DNA of 64,000 nucleotides, from contig CM082576.2 in the NCBI GenBank assembly GCA_040954595.2, positions 12,462,001-12,526,000 on the forward strand, given 5' to 3'. Of the stretch, positions 36,036 to 49,235 are shown in pieces (within the stretch, counting starts at the first letter, position 1; the number at the start of each line of letters is the position of its first letter). The translations under genes and the position numbers were made by a program. Source of the DNA: Balanoglossus misakiensis. Taxonomy: Eukaryota > Hemichordata. The notes below the pieces were generated by a model. The model saw only the letters and a program-made list of their open reading frames with translations, was not told the DNA's origin and made no database searches.

Positions 36036-39000
36036 CAATGCATTTTCTGTGATTGTGAGTCGCCTTGAAATGCACTGGTAAATGTTTTTCTGGTTTCTTT
36101 CCTGACATGGCCGCTTGCAGGGGATTCAAACAGCAACCTACAAACCTGATTTTACCCTTTGACCACAAAGGTTCAGTCCAAACCCATTGTTTTCTATGTT
36201 AGGGTTGGACCTCTAAAGAGGGAACTGGGGGTGAAAGGGGTTAAAACTGCATAGATGAATTTTGAGACACTATACATAGATTGTAAAAAATTTAGCTGTT
36301 GTAAGACGACACAAATGACACAATTTATTCAAAGAAATGTGTTGGAGATCCTTATATTAATGGGACTTCAAATTCATAAGATGTCAACTCACCAGCAAAA
36401 ACAAAAATCAATTTCAGGGTCGCAGTGGTCTACTTAATGTTCTGTGAGGATTTTACATTCCCATGTATGTGCTTTCCATAAATTTTTTGTTTTTGAAATG
36501 TCTAAAATCTTATCAGGAATATATATACATGTCCATATGAATATACACTCGTTAGAATTGTCAGAGTACCAGAAACAGATGAAGGTTGCAGAGTTGGTGA
36601 ACTTTCAAATTTAAGTCCTCATCCTGACTCTAGGGTTTTGCTTATAAAAGGAATTTGTCTCTTATTTTACTGTCAACCTCTGCCAGTTATGAAACTACAT
36701 AACCTTGTGAATACCAACAAAGCCGGGTGTTATATTTTAATGAGAATTTAGATTCTGATGGTTTGCAGGAAACGGGTGCCACAGAATTGTGGTTTTTATT
36801 CCACATCTTGGGATTTGTCTGAATAGATTGTTTCATTAGGTGTTTTATTTTGTTGTTTAATTTTAATCCGTTGCCACGTTTGATTAGTTTATCATCAAAA
36901 CAAAATCAGCCAGCCTGGTTGACAAAAAAACCTGCCTTTTGAAGTCATATTGCAAAATATTAACTAATGACCACGCAATTATCGGAGAATTTGTTTTATC
37001 ATGTGAAATTTGATGATAACACTGTCTGATGCAATCCTGACTGTATGTAAGCTGTCCAAAAATTTCAGAGAATCGAATGGTGACCCCTCCCTAACAGATG
37101 TAACCCCCACGTCTTCTGACAAAGGTTTCAGTCAGAATTTAAAATAAAGTTGGAAAACACGACACTATTCCTGTGAACATCAATGTTCACATTAGCTCAA
37201 ATCCTCCCAAACCGGTGACACTGTCGTAATTTTCAAGACTGAATTAAAAAAAAACACAAATGAGGTTGATAATATATCATTTACATGTCAGATAAACTCT
37301 CATGCCCTATTTTCCAGCAGATGCTAGGAGCACCCTCAGTTTGATGTACGGTAACTTATATTGGCATACAATGTTTTCCATGACTCTTCTTACTTGGTCA
37401 GCATTATCTTGTTTTCTGTAGCAGTATAACTTGGCAATTGAAAATTTCACTGTGTAAATGTGTGAACAGTATTTACTGAACCCTGATCGGTGTCCAGAGT
37501 TTCAGAGAAGGAAGCATGTAAAGATTGACTAAAAATAGCCATTGGAACGGTTTTGTTTTATTTGTCTTGCTTCATTAATTTACTGCAGTTTGTATTGTAA
37601 ATGATTGGAAAAAAAGTAATGTGTAATAATCAGTAATAAAGTCATGAATTTCAAGGAAATCTTCCGAGTTGTGTTTATTTTGTCTCAAGATCATGGGAAT
37701 GTCAAATTGGACATTATAATTCATAAATGTTCATATATTTTTGTGGTCTTTCTAATTTTTGATTCCTACTGTGGTACTATATGTTACTATCCAGCTCAAC
37801 GAAGAAAATTATCTCTCTGTACAGACACTGACTAGAATTTGTAATACTTCTGCTTTTTTACAAGACAAAAATATATTTCTTCAGAATTATGTATGAGTTC
37901 TGTGAACCAATGATTTGTGCGACACTTCCTCAAAATACATTTCTTGAAGCGAAAAACGTTGAATTTCCAACAAAGAGAATGGGTAGCTGCAAATGTACTA
38001 AAGTCAACTGGACTGGCTTTTGGGGTACACGCCCACCTGGCACTTTTGCTTGAAGATTATCAAATCATATTTGGTGATATGCGATTCTAGACTGCAACAA
38101 ATCTCGACTTCAACACCCAAAGAGTGATTTTACGTGTTGTGGGTATGGGCATGTTGTAGACCCTTTAATATAAATGCCAATATACATGTATCGTATGTAT
38201 TATACAGCAACTGTAGCGGTTTGCATAGTACTCCTTGTGTCTGCGGTCATGTCAATTTGTCCGGTAAAAGTCTGCCACACGTACAAAGCAAAGGTCAATT
38301 TAAGAAGTCACAATACCCATAAAAGCAAACAATCCTCTATCTGCCCGGGTCTTAACCTGAAAGCGAGGGGACGTACGTTGCAAACGTGGCGAGCACTTCT
38401 GAAGGCCCAGTGACGAGGAACACAATGTGAACAATGACTGCTTCTGCTGGCAACGTGCCAACACTCTGCCACGTGCCACAAACACTTGTCCCGTTACGGT
38501 TCCTGTGTACGTTGCCTGGCTTGAGCATTTGCAAAGAATATTCATCACCTTTACATGAAGAAGTGTTGGTGATAGATTCCATAGATAATTTTACCACACT
38601 TGGGTATAGATACACATCTTTTTTTAGTATGCTGTGCCAAACAAGTGCAATATTTTTTATATCATGTGATAGCTTCAGTGAAATGAGTTTAGCACAGATT
38701 GCTAATTTTCTGAGGATCTGTAATATGTTTGTATTTCTGTTGAAGAATGAATATTTTGAAGATGGCTAATTGTCACGTGCAGCAAAAGTGTGGGACGTCA
38801 CTAAATTTCTCACTGTGTACGACTACCGGTAGTTTTTATATGGCATCATCGAATTGGATTACATTAAAAGTAATGCATCACATGTAATGCGTCCTGTCTA
38901 ACAGCACATAACTATATACCTACATTATTTGAAAAGACTGGAAGTTCTCTCTTGTATGAAATGGATCCTAAACGGCCACGCCCGCACACCATCACGCATA

Positions 39001-39446
39001 ATCATGTCCTCATCTCATTTTTTGAGCAAAACTCCATTGAATACTACACGGAGTGGTGTAGGCCTGCAGTAATATTCGCAGTCCAATTTCCCATTACTGA
39101 TTGACCCACTTCCAAGATGGCACTTTTTTTCATTCCTGACATTATCAGTGCTCTGCTTTCTTATGTAGGTCAAATGAACAATTCTCACTAATGTAATCCA
39201 TATAAAGGTGTTACCCGGCGATATTGATGAACAAATACGGGGACACTGAAAGCGAGCACCTCGGGGGGATGTCATGCAAGATTTGGTCTTCTTCATGGCC
39301 ACACCATATTTTGACTATTATAATGAGAAAAAGCTTCAGAAATAAATTGCAGCAGTGTGTTGAATTAATATATAGTCATGTACTTTGGATTTGTTTGGTG
39401 ATTTGTTTGTTTGTGTTTTTTCATTTTGTAATATGATGTTGATAAT

Positions 39447-39466
39447 CCCCCCCCCCCCCCCCCCCC
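39447..39466. repeat. 20-base poly-C run
   Basis: Twenty consecutive C, the longest homopolymer in the window. The open frames across it on both strands (poly-Pro, poly-Gly) are artefacts. Confidence 0.95.
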
Positions 39467-41800
39467 ATTCTACAGAGACTACTGGCATGAAATATATCAT
39501 TCCAAAAGAATTTTTTTTTATTAAAATAAAATGTGAAAGTTTGATCAAAATGGAATGCTGCAACTACATTTTATCTCTGGTCTTCATTGTACATTTTTTT
39601 GTAAAAAATTAAGGTGAAATGGATGAGGTCTTAATTTCACAGATTCTACAAAGCTAAATTTTAATGACGAAGGTGAAACTGTGTCAACTACATGATGTCT
39701 TGTGTTGGAAACGCTGGACAATAAAGGTTCTGTAGAATCCTATGGAATAGAAAATCATCAAAAAGTCTATGGTTGTTGCCGTAGGAAGCCTTGTGGCTAT
39801 TCTGCAAAAACGTGGAGATTGTGTGAGTGTATGTCATTCAGATTCCTGTTGGTTATTGTGAGAAACTTAGTTATTGTGCTGCTATGCGGATTTTTCATTT
39901 GTGTGTAGGTTGGAAAATGCAGCACAAAGATGTTTTTCAAAGATCTTAAAGCTTCTCCAAACCTAGAAATCAGGTCAAGGTCTAGCTTTGCTGTAATTTC
40001 AGCAGTAAGCCTAACTGTCAGGACATTGAATAGATGGGGAGGGAGGGGGACATAGACTGTGGGTAGAAATTTGTTTGATTTGGATATATACCAGTATTCA
40101 AAAATACACTGAAGGTCTTTTCAACAAAACAAGCAGAATTAAACATTAGCATGGTTCAGTGTATTTAAAACACCTTAATTGTCACTTCTCTTTGTGTGAG
40201 GAAAAAAAACGTCAACATGACTTGGTTGCCAGGGTGATTCAGTGGTGTTTGACTTGACCTCTTAACCTTTGGTGGAAACTGTAGGGACATCCTCCATTAT
40301 ATTCAAATTACAAACCTTTTTGAAGCTTTTAAAACTATTCATTTTTTCGGCTCTTCTTAAGGAGTAACACAATGTCAGTTGCTGAAAGGTGCAGACCTGT
40401 TAATATGACCTGCCTTATAGTGATAAACCCAATTGTGGCCAGAATCAATGATCCATTACACCAGGGTTTGTATTTTTAAACCGTTCCTCCCTTTCAATTT
40501 CCCAGCATTCATTCAGGTGAACTGTCAAATCTGGTCAAGGTCAAAATCTCCCACACAGACCCATTCATTGGCGCCCAAGAACATAGAGAGGTCATGCAGC
40601 TCGATCTTCACGGAATGCCAAAGTTGCATTGTGGGCGGGTTTCACCCGAAGAGATTCGGTCAAGGTCGCGTTCAGTCCAAGGGTATCCTGTAAATGATCC
40701 GAGATCATTCTGATTTCATTCAATAGGAGCCATGCCAGATTTCAATTCTAGATCAAAAAGGCAGTGCGTCAGTGTACTTGACAGTCACTATAGTGAGGAA
40801 AATACAATGATACTTAATCTGCCAGGAAATGCTACATTCCCGAACCGTGGGACTTGAGAATAATCTAGATGAATTTCTAACATTGTGGGAGGATACCAGA
40901 TCTCAGACGTCAGATCGTCTGAAATCTCTATCCCACATGTATGTATGTGTGTGTATGCGTATATGTATGTATGGATGTACCATGTATACAATAATGTGTC
41001 TGTATTCATCAAATATCTCTGCAGCTTTGTAGGGCTTCTTCAGTCGACAAACTCAGAGCATTGGTGGCAACTATAAAACAAAGATGTCCACGTAGAAATG
41101 GTGAAGAACAGAGCTAGCATGCATTATGAAGTGGTCTTCAGAAAGCCCTACAAAAATCGTCTGCTCTGGAGGGGATGTTGCAGACACGTTGATACAGACA
41201 GTGTATCTTCACGACACATGGTAGCAAACGTGCAGTTGCCGATATTACCAAGGGTTGCTTTGGAGTCGACAGACATTACAGAGGATTCACGTTACTGTCC
41301 ATGATCACCTGTTCTCTTCACAGCAAGAAACCACCTGACACCCACCCACAGTGGGGTGAATCCATTTTTTTAAATCTGATCAGGGACCCACTGCAGAACA
41401 CCAACCCCTTACGCAGTGCCACGACTACACAGAGAGGGCATTGGTGTCAACATGTACATGTATTATCTAGTAGGCATGATTGCAAATGACAGGAAGTGGG
41501 AGTGTGTGGTTTTTTCTCTCTCTCTCTCCTCAATTGGCAGACACAGGAAGGTAGCAGTCTCCTTTGTCAATAGGTAATCACCATGATAATTGTTCAGATG
41601 CATGCCACTGCATGGCTGGACAGCTACTTCCCTATTGTCAATCAGCCATCTCATGCTGGTGTCACATCCTATGCAAAAAGCATGTCAGGTCTTGCTCATT
41701 CCACCACCAACTCGCACGACTATCCCCCCCCCCCCCCACCACTTGATATTTTTTTTCCAACAGTAGACAAAAACATCCATGACTCAATTAGATTCTTTTC

Positions 41801-44109
41801 CTCATTTTATTTCTCATAAAATTGAAAGAATAAAATTAAAAAATGACAAGTAAAACGAAATTCTACTGGACACAATACATAAAAAAGACTTCAGTATGAA
41901 AGGACATGAAACGAAAATAAGACTGAACTTAAACATCTAGCAAAAATATGAAATCATTATTGGACACTAAGCCATTCCTCGTACTGTACTGTACAAAGGT
42001 ATGGCTGGAATATAATAAATCTTAAAATTCTTAAGAATCATGATTTGGAATTTCAGGTCATGTTTTCCCGCTTTATTTGCGCACTGGCAAAAATTCTAAA
42101 ATATCTATAAAAACAGAAGGGCGGCGTTGATTCGCACGGCACTGGAATTTTTCAAAAGCTAACAGGTAACGGTGACCTCAAGAAATTTATTCCAGGAAGT
42201 CCGGGACTAGGTATTTCGAATGGAAGCTTGAAAGTTCATCTATGATTACAACATAAAAAAGAATACGTCTGCCAAGGAAAGGGCCTGCCTAAAAAATTCA
42301 TTTTCTGCAGCGAAATGTCTGCGAATTCATTGTAATTGAGAGTACAGGTCGTAAGTCTTCTTTGGTATTGTGAAGAAATAAAAATAGATAGACAGATGTA
42401 GATTCCTATAAAATGTAACAGTATCATCTTGTAGAAAAATCTCTCACTGATGTAATTGGATATTATATAAAGTCTTACTATTAAGAACAGCAATTACAGT
42501 TCGTGATTAGTAATTGCAAAATAATACACATACATTGCATATATAATATCATATGAATGTATACAAATTTCATTTTACAAATTTATAAAAAAAAATGAAA
42601 TGTAGTCTAGAATTCACTGATTGAACTGTTTGACAGTGAAAATTTTCCCTGCAGTATCCTGTCTTTTCTGTACAAAATTCACTTTTTACTTTACACGTTC
42701 CTGTACATACATGTACACATTCTGTCTGAATTCAATATATCATACATATCTACCTAATTACACTGTCAGTTCCTTCCATTTAATGTCAAACAGTTGTACA
42801 CAATAAATAAATAATTCTCAATTGGAAAAGGTCTGGCAACATCTTCAAAAGACAATAGGAAAAAATACAATTCTGACAGACCAAATAAAAAATATACAAA
42901 GTCAAAATTTATGGCCAAATCTTACTTATACAATAAATACTATCATATTGAAGATACAGTTATGAGCTGCATATTGTATTGTAGCATTTCAATAGAGCAC
43001 TTGGGTCATAATTTTGGCAATACCATTTTGTGATAGGGGTGTCGCTCTTTAAAATAAGTTAATTAGCTCGTTTGCGTTCCGATAAAAATACATTAAGTTA
43101 AGTTTCCTCCGACAAACACCAGACCAGGTTTTCACATCTCTAGCAGGGCAGTACCACCCTTCTCGACCTTTACTATGATATAGGGCGGTCCCAAATCAAT
43201 CGGTCCCTCTCACCGCACTGGGTACAGCCATGAAAAGGTCAAATGTGATATCCCTGGGTGGTTGTTTTTTTCCCCAGTTTTTCTCTCTCATTGCCAAGAC
43301 ACACCCTGTTCACAAAATGGTACATTCCTGACTGGTTTATACTGACTGTCTAATATTGCTTCAGCATCTCCACCTTAACTTAAAATGTGGCAATAAATAT
43401 CCACCTCTTTCTTAAAAATTTCAAGCATGCTGTCGACAGTGACAGTATCTTATCCACAGTAAACATGTACAAAACATATTTAATATACCACCACTAGGGC
43501 GTGTTCAATCGAAAAAAAAGCACAGAAATTTGCCGAAACTATAAATGAATGGAAAATTACCAGCATATCATTTGCATATGCTGCAAATGCGTGACCTTGC
43601 CTGTCACTAAAATACATGTTTCAATTGCACTCTTAATATCAATGATAGTAAAATTTTGTCGAAGCAAAACACCGATTGCAAAAGTTTCCTTTTTGATTTA
43701 CGCAATGGTAGTATATTAAAAAAGATACATTTTTGTAGTTTTTCCTATTTTTTCTTCAAAATATAAAGAGCTGAGCTTTACATCTTTGAAAAACCGACTC
43801 ATTTCCAATCAAATAATTTATCCAAATATAATAATTTCCAGTGACAGTTTTCTTTAAAACCAAAGAAAAATACTGTTTGTTTTTTAAATCCGATCAATGA
43901 CTGATTCGTTCATTGCATAAGATTACATACACATATAGTACTTTCCATGTTTTTTTTCAACACATGGGGTTACATGACATTCTGAGACATGGCACCCCAC
44001 GTGAATTATTCTGTCAGTGGAAGAGATATCCCTGATTTCAATTCCTCAGGAAGATCAAGCATTTTATAAATATAAAGTTTTTTCCCCTCTTGTATAAATT
44101 GAGGCAAAC
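41801..44109 (-). other. Probable long 3' UTR of the SERTAD2-like gene
   Basis: 2.3 kb of AT-rich sequence downstream of the stop, with no coding frame on either strand. The first minus-strand AATAAA hexamers after the stop cluster at 42191-42186, 42077-42072 and about 41808-41803, suggesting transcript ends there. An AU-rich element with overlapping UUAUUUAUU nonamers lies at 42802-42816 (minus). Vertebrate SERTAD2 also has a multi-kilobase 3' UTR. Confidence 0.45.
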
Positions 44110-44985
44110 TTACATACCTACTTCGATTAGAACATTCATGATTTGATCAATGTCGTCCATGAGATCACTCCTGCAGTTATTGGGACAGTGGTTCGAGAAG
44201 GATGTGTTGTCTGATGTGGACGAGCTGACTTTCCATATGTCTTCAGTACTCTTTGGGCTAAGTGGCGTGAACAGGTCAAAGTCATACAGCGAGACGTCGA
44301 TGTCACTGAACTCCTCCTCGCAAGCTTCGAGCAAGCTGAGGGTCGAGTCGGTGATACTGTCAAACTCCACCATGAAATTACTCAAGTCCGTTTCGCGGCT
44401 ATTTTTCGCCGTTTTGGCATCACTCTCAGTCCTACAGCTGTCCTGTACATTAGAGTTCTCGTCCGCTTCATCCGTAGCTGGACAAAGCGGTTCCTCCTCT
44501 GTTTCCATTGCAGAGGCAGTGTTCTCACTGTGACAAGTGTCCGTCCTGGAATTGACCGCCAGAGCGGTACCTGACTGTCTAGTCGTTGCGTTTTCAACGC
44601 ACACATTTTCCTTATTGCCTCCCTGGGGTTTGACTTTATTGTCCGTTGCGACACCGCGCTTACTGAAGGCCCGTTGGCTCTCTTCTTCGGTAGGGATCTC
44701 TTCCGCGTGGTGGTCACTTTGGGCGATGTACGGCGATGCCAGAACCATGCTGCCACAAATCTTGCCGGTGTTTTCCATCTGCAGTTCTTTGTGTATCTGT
44801 TTCAGGGTGTTGCAGATCAGCACAGACCGCAGCAACTTGGGCTCCTTCACGTCCCGGCATGACTGCAGTTTAAAGAGGGATATGTTCAAAAACGACTGCC
44901 TCTGCTCACTGTACATGGTGGCAAAGCCAATCTCCTTCGCTTCTTCCAATTCATGATACTTTCGTTTTACACCTTTCCCCAGCAT
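44110..44985 (-). CDS. SERTAD2: SERTAD2-like SERTA-domain transcriptional co-regulator (TRIP-Br family)
   Basis: A complete single coding exon, 291 aa. SERTA (TRIP-Br/SEI) proteins are small nuclear co-regulators that connect E2F/DP-driven transcription, cyclin-dependent kinases and PHD-bromodomain proteins. Visible features: N-terminal MLGKGVKRK basic motif as in vertebrate SERTAD2; SERTA domain about 29-70 (LNISLFKLQ, LLRSVLICNTLKQIHKEL); a long Ser/Thr/acidic linker; FSDIDVSLYDFD at 226-237, matching a SERTAD2 motif; and the C-terminal DLMDDIDQIMNVLIEV (274-289), the acidic/hydrophobic activation and PHD-bromo-interacting motif. The ATG lies 4 nt after an acceptor (GTTGTTGTTGCAG, AG at 44991-44990). 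The frame continues about 40 codons upstream, but only through that intron. The single coding exon preceded by an intron matches the vertebrate genes. It is convergent with AFTPH. Confidence 0.92.
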   Translation of the reverse strand: MLGKGVKRKYHELEEAKEIGFATMYSEQRQSFLNISLFKLQSCRDVKEPKLLRSVLICNTLKQIHKELQMENTGKICGSMVLASPYIAQSDHHAEEIPTEEESQRAFSKRGVATDNKVKPQGGNKENVCVENATTRQSGTALAVNSRTDTCHSENTASAMETEEEPLCPATDEADENSNVQDSCRTESDAKTAKNSRETDLSNFMVEFDSITDSTLSLLEACEEEFSDIDVSLYDFDLFTPLSPKSTEDIWKVSSSTSDNTSFSNHCPNNCRSDLMDDIDQIMNVLIEVGM

Positions 44986-44989
44986 AAGT

Positions 44990-47635
44990 CTGCAACAACA
45001 ACAAAAATAACGATGATTAGAATTCACCAGGGGAAAAAAACACAAAAACAATTCTTTGAACTGATCAAATCTGCAACGATCGTGCCAAAATACCACAATT
45101 GACAAGCAGCTAAGAGTAGTGCATTACATCACGCTTATTCAGGGGTTACCGTTTCCAGAACCAGTGAGTCACCTTGATTCATCGAAGCTTGTTTATGACA
45201 AATAGACTATGATCTCACTGGGGCACAGTGTGGGGACATGAAAAGTCCCTTCCCGAGAGGGAAACTGGTCATCTACCCTTTGAATTGTGTAAGCACATAC
45301 AACCAAGACCACAAACATGTCTAGACATTAAATGTTTTAAGAAGACCTCGCGTGAGTCTAGGTGTTGGGTCAAAGGTTAACAATCCAGGTACCCTTATAA
45401 AAGATATGGCCTATGACATAATTGAGCATGGTGTCTGACACCGGCACATGTGTAAATGACAATGTAGGTCACAAATTTCCTCAGTAAAAAAAGCTCTTTG
45501 ATCATGTTGCAGAGAAAAAACAGGTCACAGTCAGCTGATGCTTACTGTTCAGAAACACTGGGCACTGTACACCCACTGGAAATGGACGAGCAAAGGAATT
45601 TTTATTTGTGACTCCACCCTAACCTTGCTATGGCAAGATATTACATCACAGCCAGTTTTGATGTATGTGTCTGATGAAATCCCAGACAAATCCACATCAC
45701 TGCATTTCGGCCAAAAAATAGCTGGCCAATACAACTTGCCTTTCCACTTTTTTTTTCAAAGCGAAAGATCACAAGGAAATAAGACATCATAAACTCTGAA
45801 GTTTGCCTGAACCATATCTGATCATAGTCCCTGATACCGAGTGACAGCGCTGTCAAAAGGTCAAACAACAGCATACTGTGTACTATATGAATTATTAGAA
45901 AACAATGACAAGTAACGCACAAACTATCTGAAATGGGCGGAGAAATTTCAAGAACAAGCCTGGGGTGATCTCAGAGCGAATGCGATGCTGGTGAAAATTT
46001 CGTCAATTGAACAGCTAAAGCCAAACTGATTTCACAGTTTAATATTCGACTGTGTAAATTAATAGAGGCTATGTTTCTGTTTGTCTTTTAGACTACTGCT
46101 CTGAAGCTGACCCATTTATGCCGTGGAGAAACTGAATCTAACCATTTTTCTTTATTGGTGGTGAGCATAAAACGAAAGAATAAGGTCTCTTGTCATCTCT
46201 GATTTCTGAGAAATACAGCTTCTTTTGAAATGCTTAAATAATAGTTCAATCACTGTGGTGACACACACACACAACACTGGCTTTCAGTAAACACTATTTT
46301 ATGTTCATCTAACTGTTAATTATTTTCATAATCACTAGATAAGATTGTCTTCTGAAACTTCTTAACAAGTTTAAATGTCCTCAAACATGACGCAAACAGT
46401 GTCACCGAGGAACAGATCTATGTACAAAACAGGCGAATACAAAATAGATTCTCATGTTACACTGTACTAAAATTTCCATATTACAGCACACCATTGGTAC
46501 ACAACCTGTTGGGGGGGGAATTTCGATGTCTTCGAAAATAAGACTGTTTATCGATGATGTCATACATGTATGGTGACTTCAAGGTTTGTGAAAACGGAAG
46601 AGTTGTTTACAACTTGCGCTGACAATGCATCTCTGAGTGACCTCCGCTAGCTTGCCCAATAACCTTATTATCCATTCAAGGACATATCTCATCTCACGAT
46701 CACGTACTGGGGTTCTTCGGCAAAAACACCGATTCGGTGATCAACACACGGGTAAAAGCGGAGGGATTTTGCATAGCTTTTTCCGCGTCCGCAGCGTAAA
46801 ATCGAAGTTTTTGACGTCCCCCCAAATGAAACCCTAGGGTGACAAACTTTGCCGGTTTCCTTGGCCCCCGTGACCTTTCATTCAACATGGAGGTTCGCCA
46901 TGTTCGGCCTTGTCCTGGTTAAAACTGCAAGGTTTTTTTTTGTAGCGACACGATCTAGCTGTCACTCGCTTCTAAAAGCGCCTGCTATTTTCTCTTTTCC
47001 GCGTGTGATAAGGAAAAACAACTTTGCGGAAAACTGGCGGAGAAATTGAATGAATAATTAACAGTCAGAAACAACTTCCGCCATGACAACCAGCGTTTAC
47101 TATTTTGCAACTTCCGCATGAAATATTCACCGATTTTATTTCTTCTTTTCCGGCGCACTAGAGCGTTTGAAGATAAATTTAAGCAACAAATATATTAAAG
47201 TAGATGCTAAAGTCCTACTCTGTTTCTTAAATAGCATTTGCTGCAAGTATTAAGAAAACAACATTTGGTCGGGACCCGGACGCCAAAGCCGACAAGCGTC
47301 TATATGGTAATCGTGGTCCATAGGCTGTTTACTAGTAACGTTTGTTTTCAACAACTTCAGTCCGATCACAATTTTTCACAATGAATGGAAATTTAAACCG
47401 CGTCGGTATCAACAGCGTGTAACAGGGTTTTAACGCCAACAGAATTTTTACTTCAACAAGTTCCGTCGTTAATCCAAGAGGCGTACACTTGATAGTAGTT
47501 CTACAAACGAATCGGTCATGGGCCGATCGTGGATACACTATAAACCCCCATGCAAATTTCACAGCAATGACTTGACAGCTCACTCATCGGTTCATACATA
47601 ACTTCGCCGGATAAAATATCGAAAAAAATACTTAC
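44990..47635 (-). other. Inferred 5' intron of the SERTAD2-like gene
   Basis: Runs from the candidate donor TTTT|GTAAGT (minus, at 47636/47635) to the acceptor at 44990. The donor assignment is tentative. A CpG-rich patch at 46600-47100 inside could hold an alternative first exon. No coding frame is recognised. Confidence 0.3.
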
Positions 47636-47830
47636 AAAATATTGCTTCGAATGATCCAAACTTAATACTGATCGGAGAACTACGGTTGGTGAACTACCTG
47701 TTTCACATCGAATCGTGTTATGGTGTAATACACGGAAAAAAAGTTGTGCCGTAAGCGGGAAAACCACCTCTGTTGGCCGACTCTCAATACAAACTGACCT
47801 CTGTACCAAGGTTGATTGACAAATCACGTG
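47636..47830 (-). other. Candidate 5' UTR exon of the SERTAD2-like gene
   Basis: CpG-rich sequence ending at a GTAAGT donor on the minus strand and preceded by promoter-type motifs. The left/right extent and the start site are guesses. Confidence 0.25.
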
Positions 47831-47879
47831 ACACACAGGAAGCCCCTAAATGGAACCCAGTAAGCTGGTCACTCATTGG
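47755..47879 (-). promoter_or_regulatory. Candidate promoter: E2F-like site, E-box, CCAAT box
   Basis: On the minus strand: CCAAT (47879-47875), the palindromic E-box CACGTG (47830-47825), and TTTCCCGC (47762-47755), a match to the E2F consensus TTTSSCGC. The order and spacing suit a TATA-less promoter for the SERTAD2-like gene. An E2F site would fit E2F co-regulators under E2F control, but that is inference. Confidence 0.35.
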
Positions 47880-49218
47880 TCGATCTGTTATTTGTGTTCG
47901 CCGCCTGCTAAGAGCAGCTTTTTGCTCCCTCGTCTTTCCAGCGATATTCTCGGCCAGCTGCTATAAAGGTGCGAATATTTTGGACGTGTTCATAAAGAAA
48001 TACCATTGTTGCGTCCGATAGGGAACGGTGCATGCTGCCCAGCAGAATACAATCATAACTAGGATGCCAATAAGATTGGTCCTTACAAACAAGGAGTTGT
48101 GCATGAGTAATAAATTACCTTGTGACGTAAAGACCCATATATGGTGGGGTGCGCACGTGCCTACATAGTGCCTTGTTTTCAGGTGACACACTTATAATAT
48201 GGTAATATCACCGTGGACTCGCAGTTGTTTACTCGTACAGTGTTTACTAGAATTCAGCACCGGTACCGTAGCAACGGAATTTTAGTGAAAATAAGGGACA
48301 CTGTAAGTCATTCTGAGCGGAGCTTTTTCGCTCGTACAGAATCAAAGATGCTTTTACAATTAGACGCCCACAACTTTTCTCGAAGGAATAGGATGGTTGT
48401 ATGGTAGGCCTACATGCAAAGTTGAACGGAGGGCACTTATGACGACAGACCCTGTAATGTAATGAGTCATGAATCCGCGCTTGCGCTCTTGTGTTTTACT
48501 TGCCCGGCGAAAACAGTTTCAGCTTTTAAAGAAAAAGAAACTTTACTAAATATATTGACTACGCAATGACGATTCTCAGATTGCTGTTTTGACTGCATTC
48601 TCCTCTCCTATTTTGTGTATGTTGTTTTCAATAATCTTTTTGGATCGAGTGAAGCCATTCAGGTTGCCGAAAGTTTTTCTTGCGTCGTCACAAGTTGTTG
48701 ACGTGAGAGCGAGGAGGAATAATCCGTCAACATTCGCAAGGTTGTTGAACCCTTTTACTGAAAACAAATGTGTACACGATTTCGTAGGTCTCATCAACCC
48801 AGGCACATGAGTACAATATGATGCAACCGATGCCAAAAATCTGTAGGACACCATATCTGATAGTTTTTTTTTTTCCATTGACGAGCCCATATTCTATTGA
48901 TTGATAATTTTCAGTAGAAGGGACCAACAGCATCGAATGAAGTAAACAGCGGATTTTAATCAGATTGAACAGTAATAAATACATTTGTGAACGTCATATC
49001 AAAATGGTCCACTGTTGGCCGCCCTTTCCCTTTCAACACTTGCTGTAGTAGAACAGATCTCCTATAGGCGACCTGAGACTCTCTATTTAACAACAGGTGT
49101 TATTCGAGATGGAGTATATTGCACCCAGATTCACTCTCCTTTAATATTTCCACAACTCTTACCCTTATAATAAAGGGCCAGGTGGATAGAGGAATGATGA
49201 GCTCATTTTTTTTCTGAG

Positions 49219-49235
49219 CCCCCCCCCCCCCCCCC
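49219..49235. repeat. 17-base poly-C run
   Basis: Uninterrupted C run following a T-rich stretch. No function inferred. Confidence 0.95.

Larger units (their letters stand above)
34341..41800. other. Intergenic DNA between convergent AFTPH and SERTAD2-like genes
   Basis: No recognisable coding exon. Contents: a possible decayed SINE and a 23-bp tandem repeat near 35970-36240, long C runs at 39447-39466 and 41724-41737, and a TATG-type microsatellite at about 40938-40980. Patches near 38300-38550 and 41098-41460 have short open frames without homology. Confidence 0.6.

Noticed and set aside
44986-45105. 40-codon N-terminal extension of the SERTAD2-like frame
   Set aside because: It reads through a pyrimidine tract and acceptor (GTTGTTGCAG). 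The family N-terminus MLGKG starts right after the splice site.
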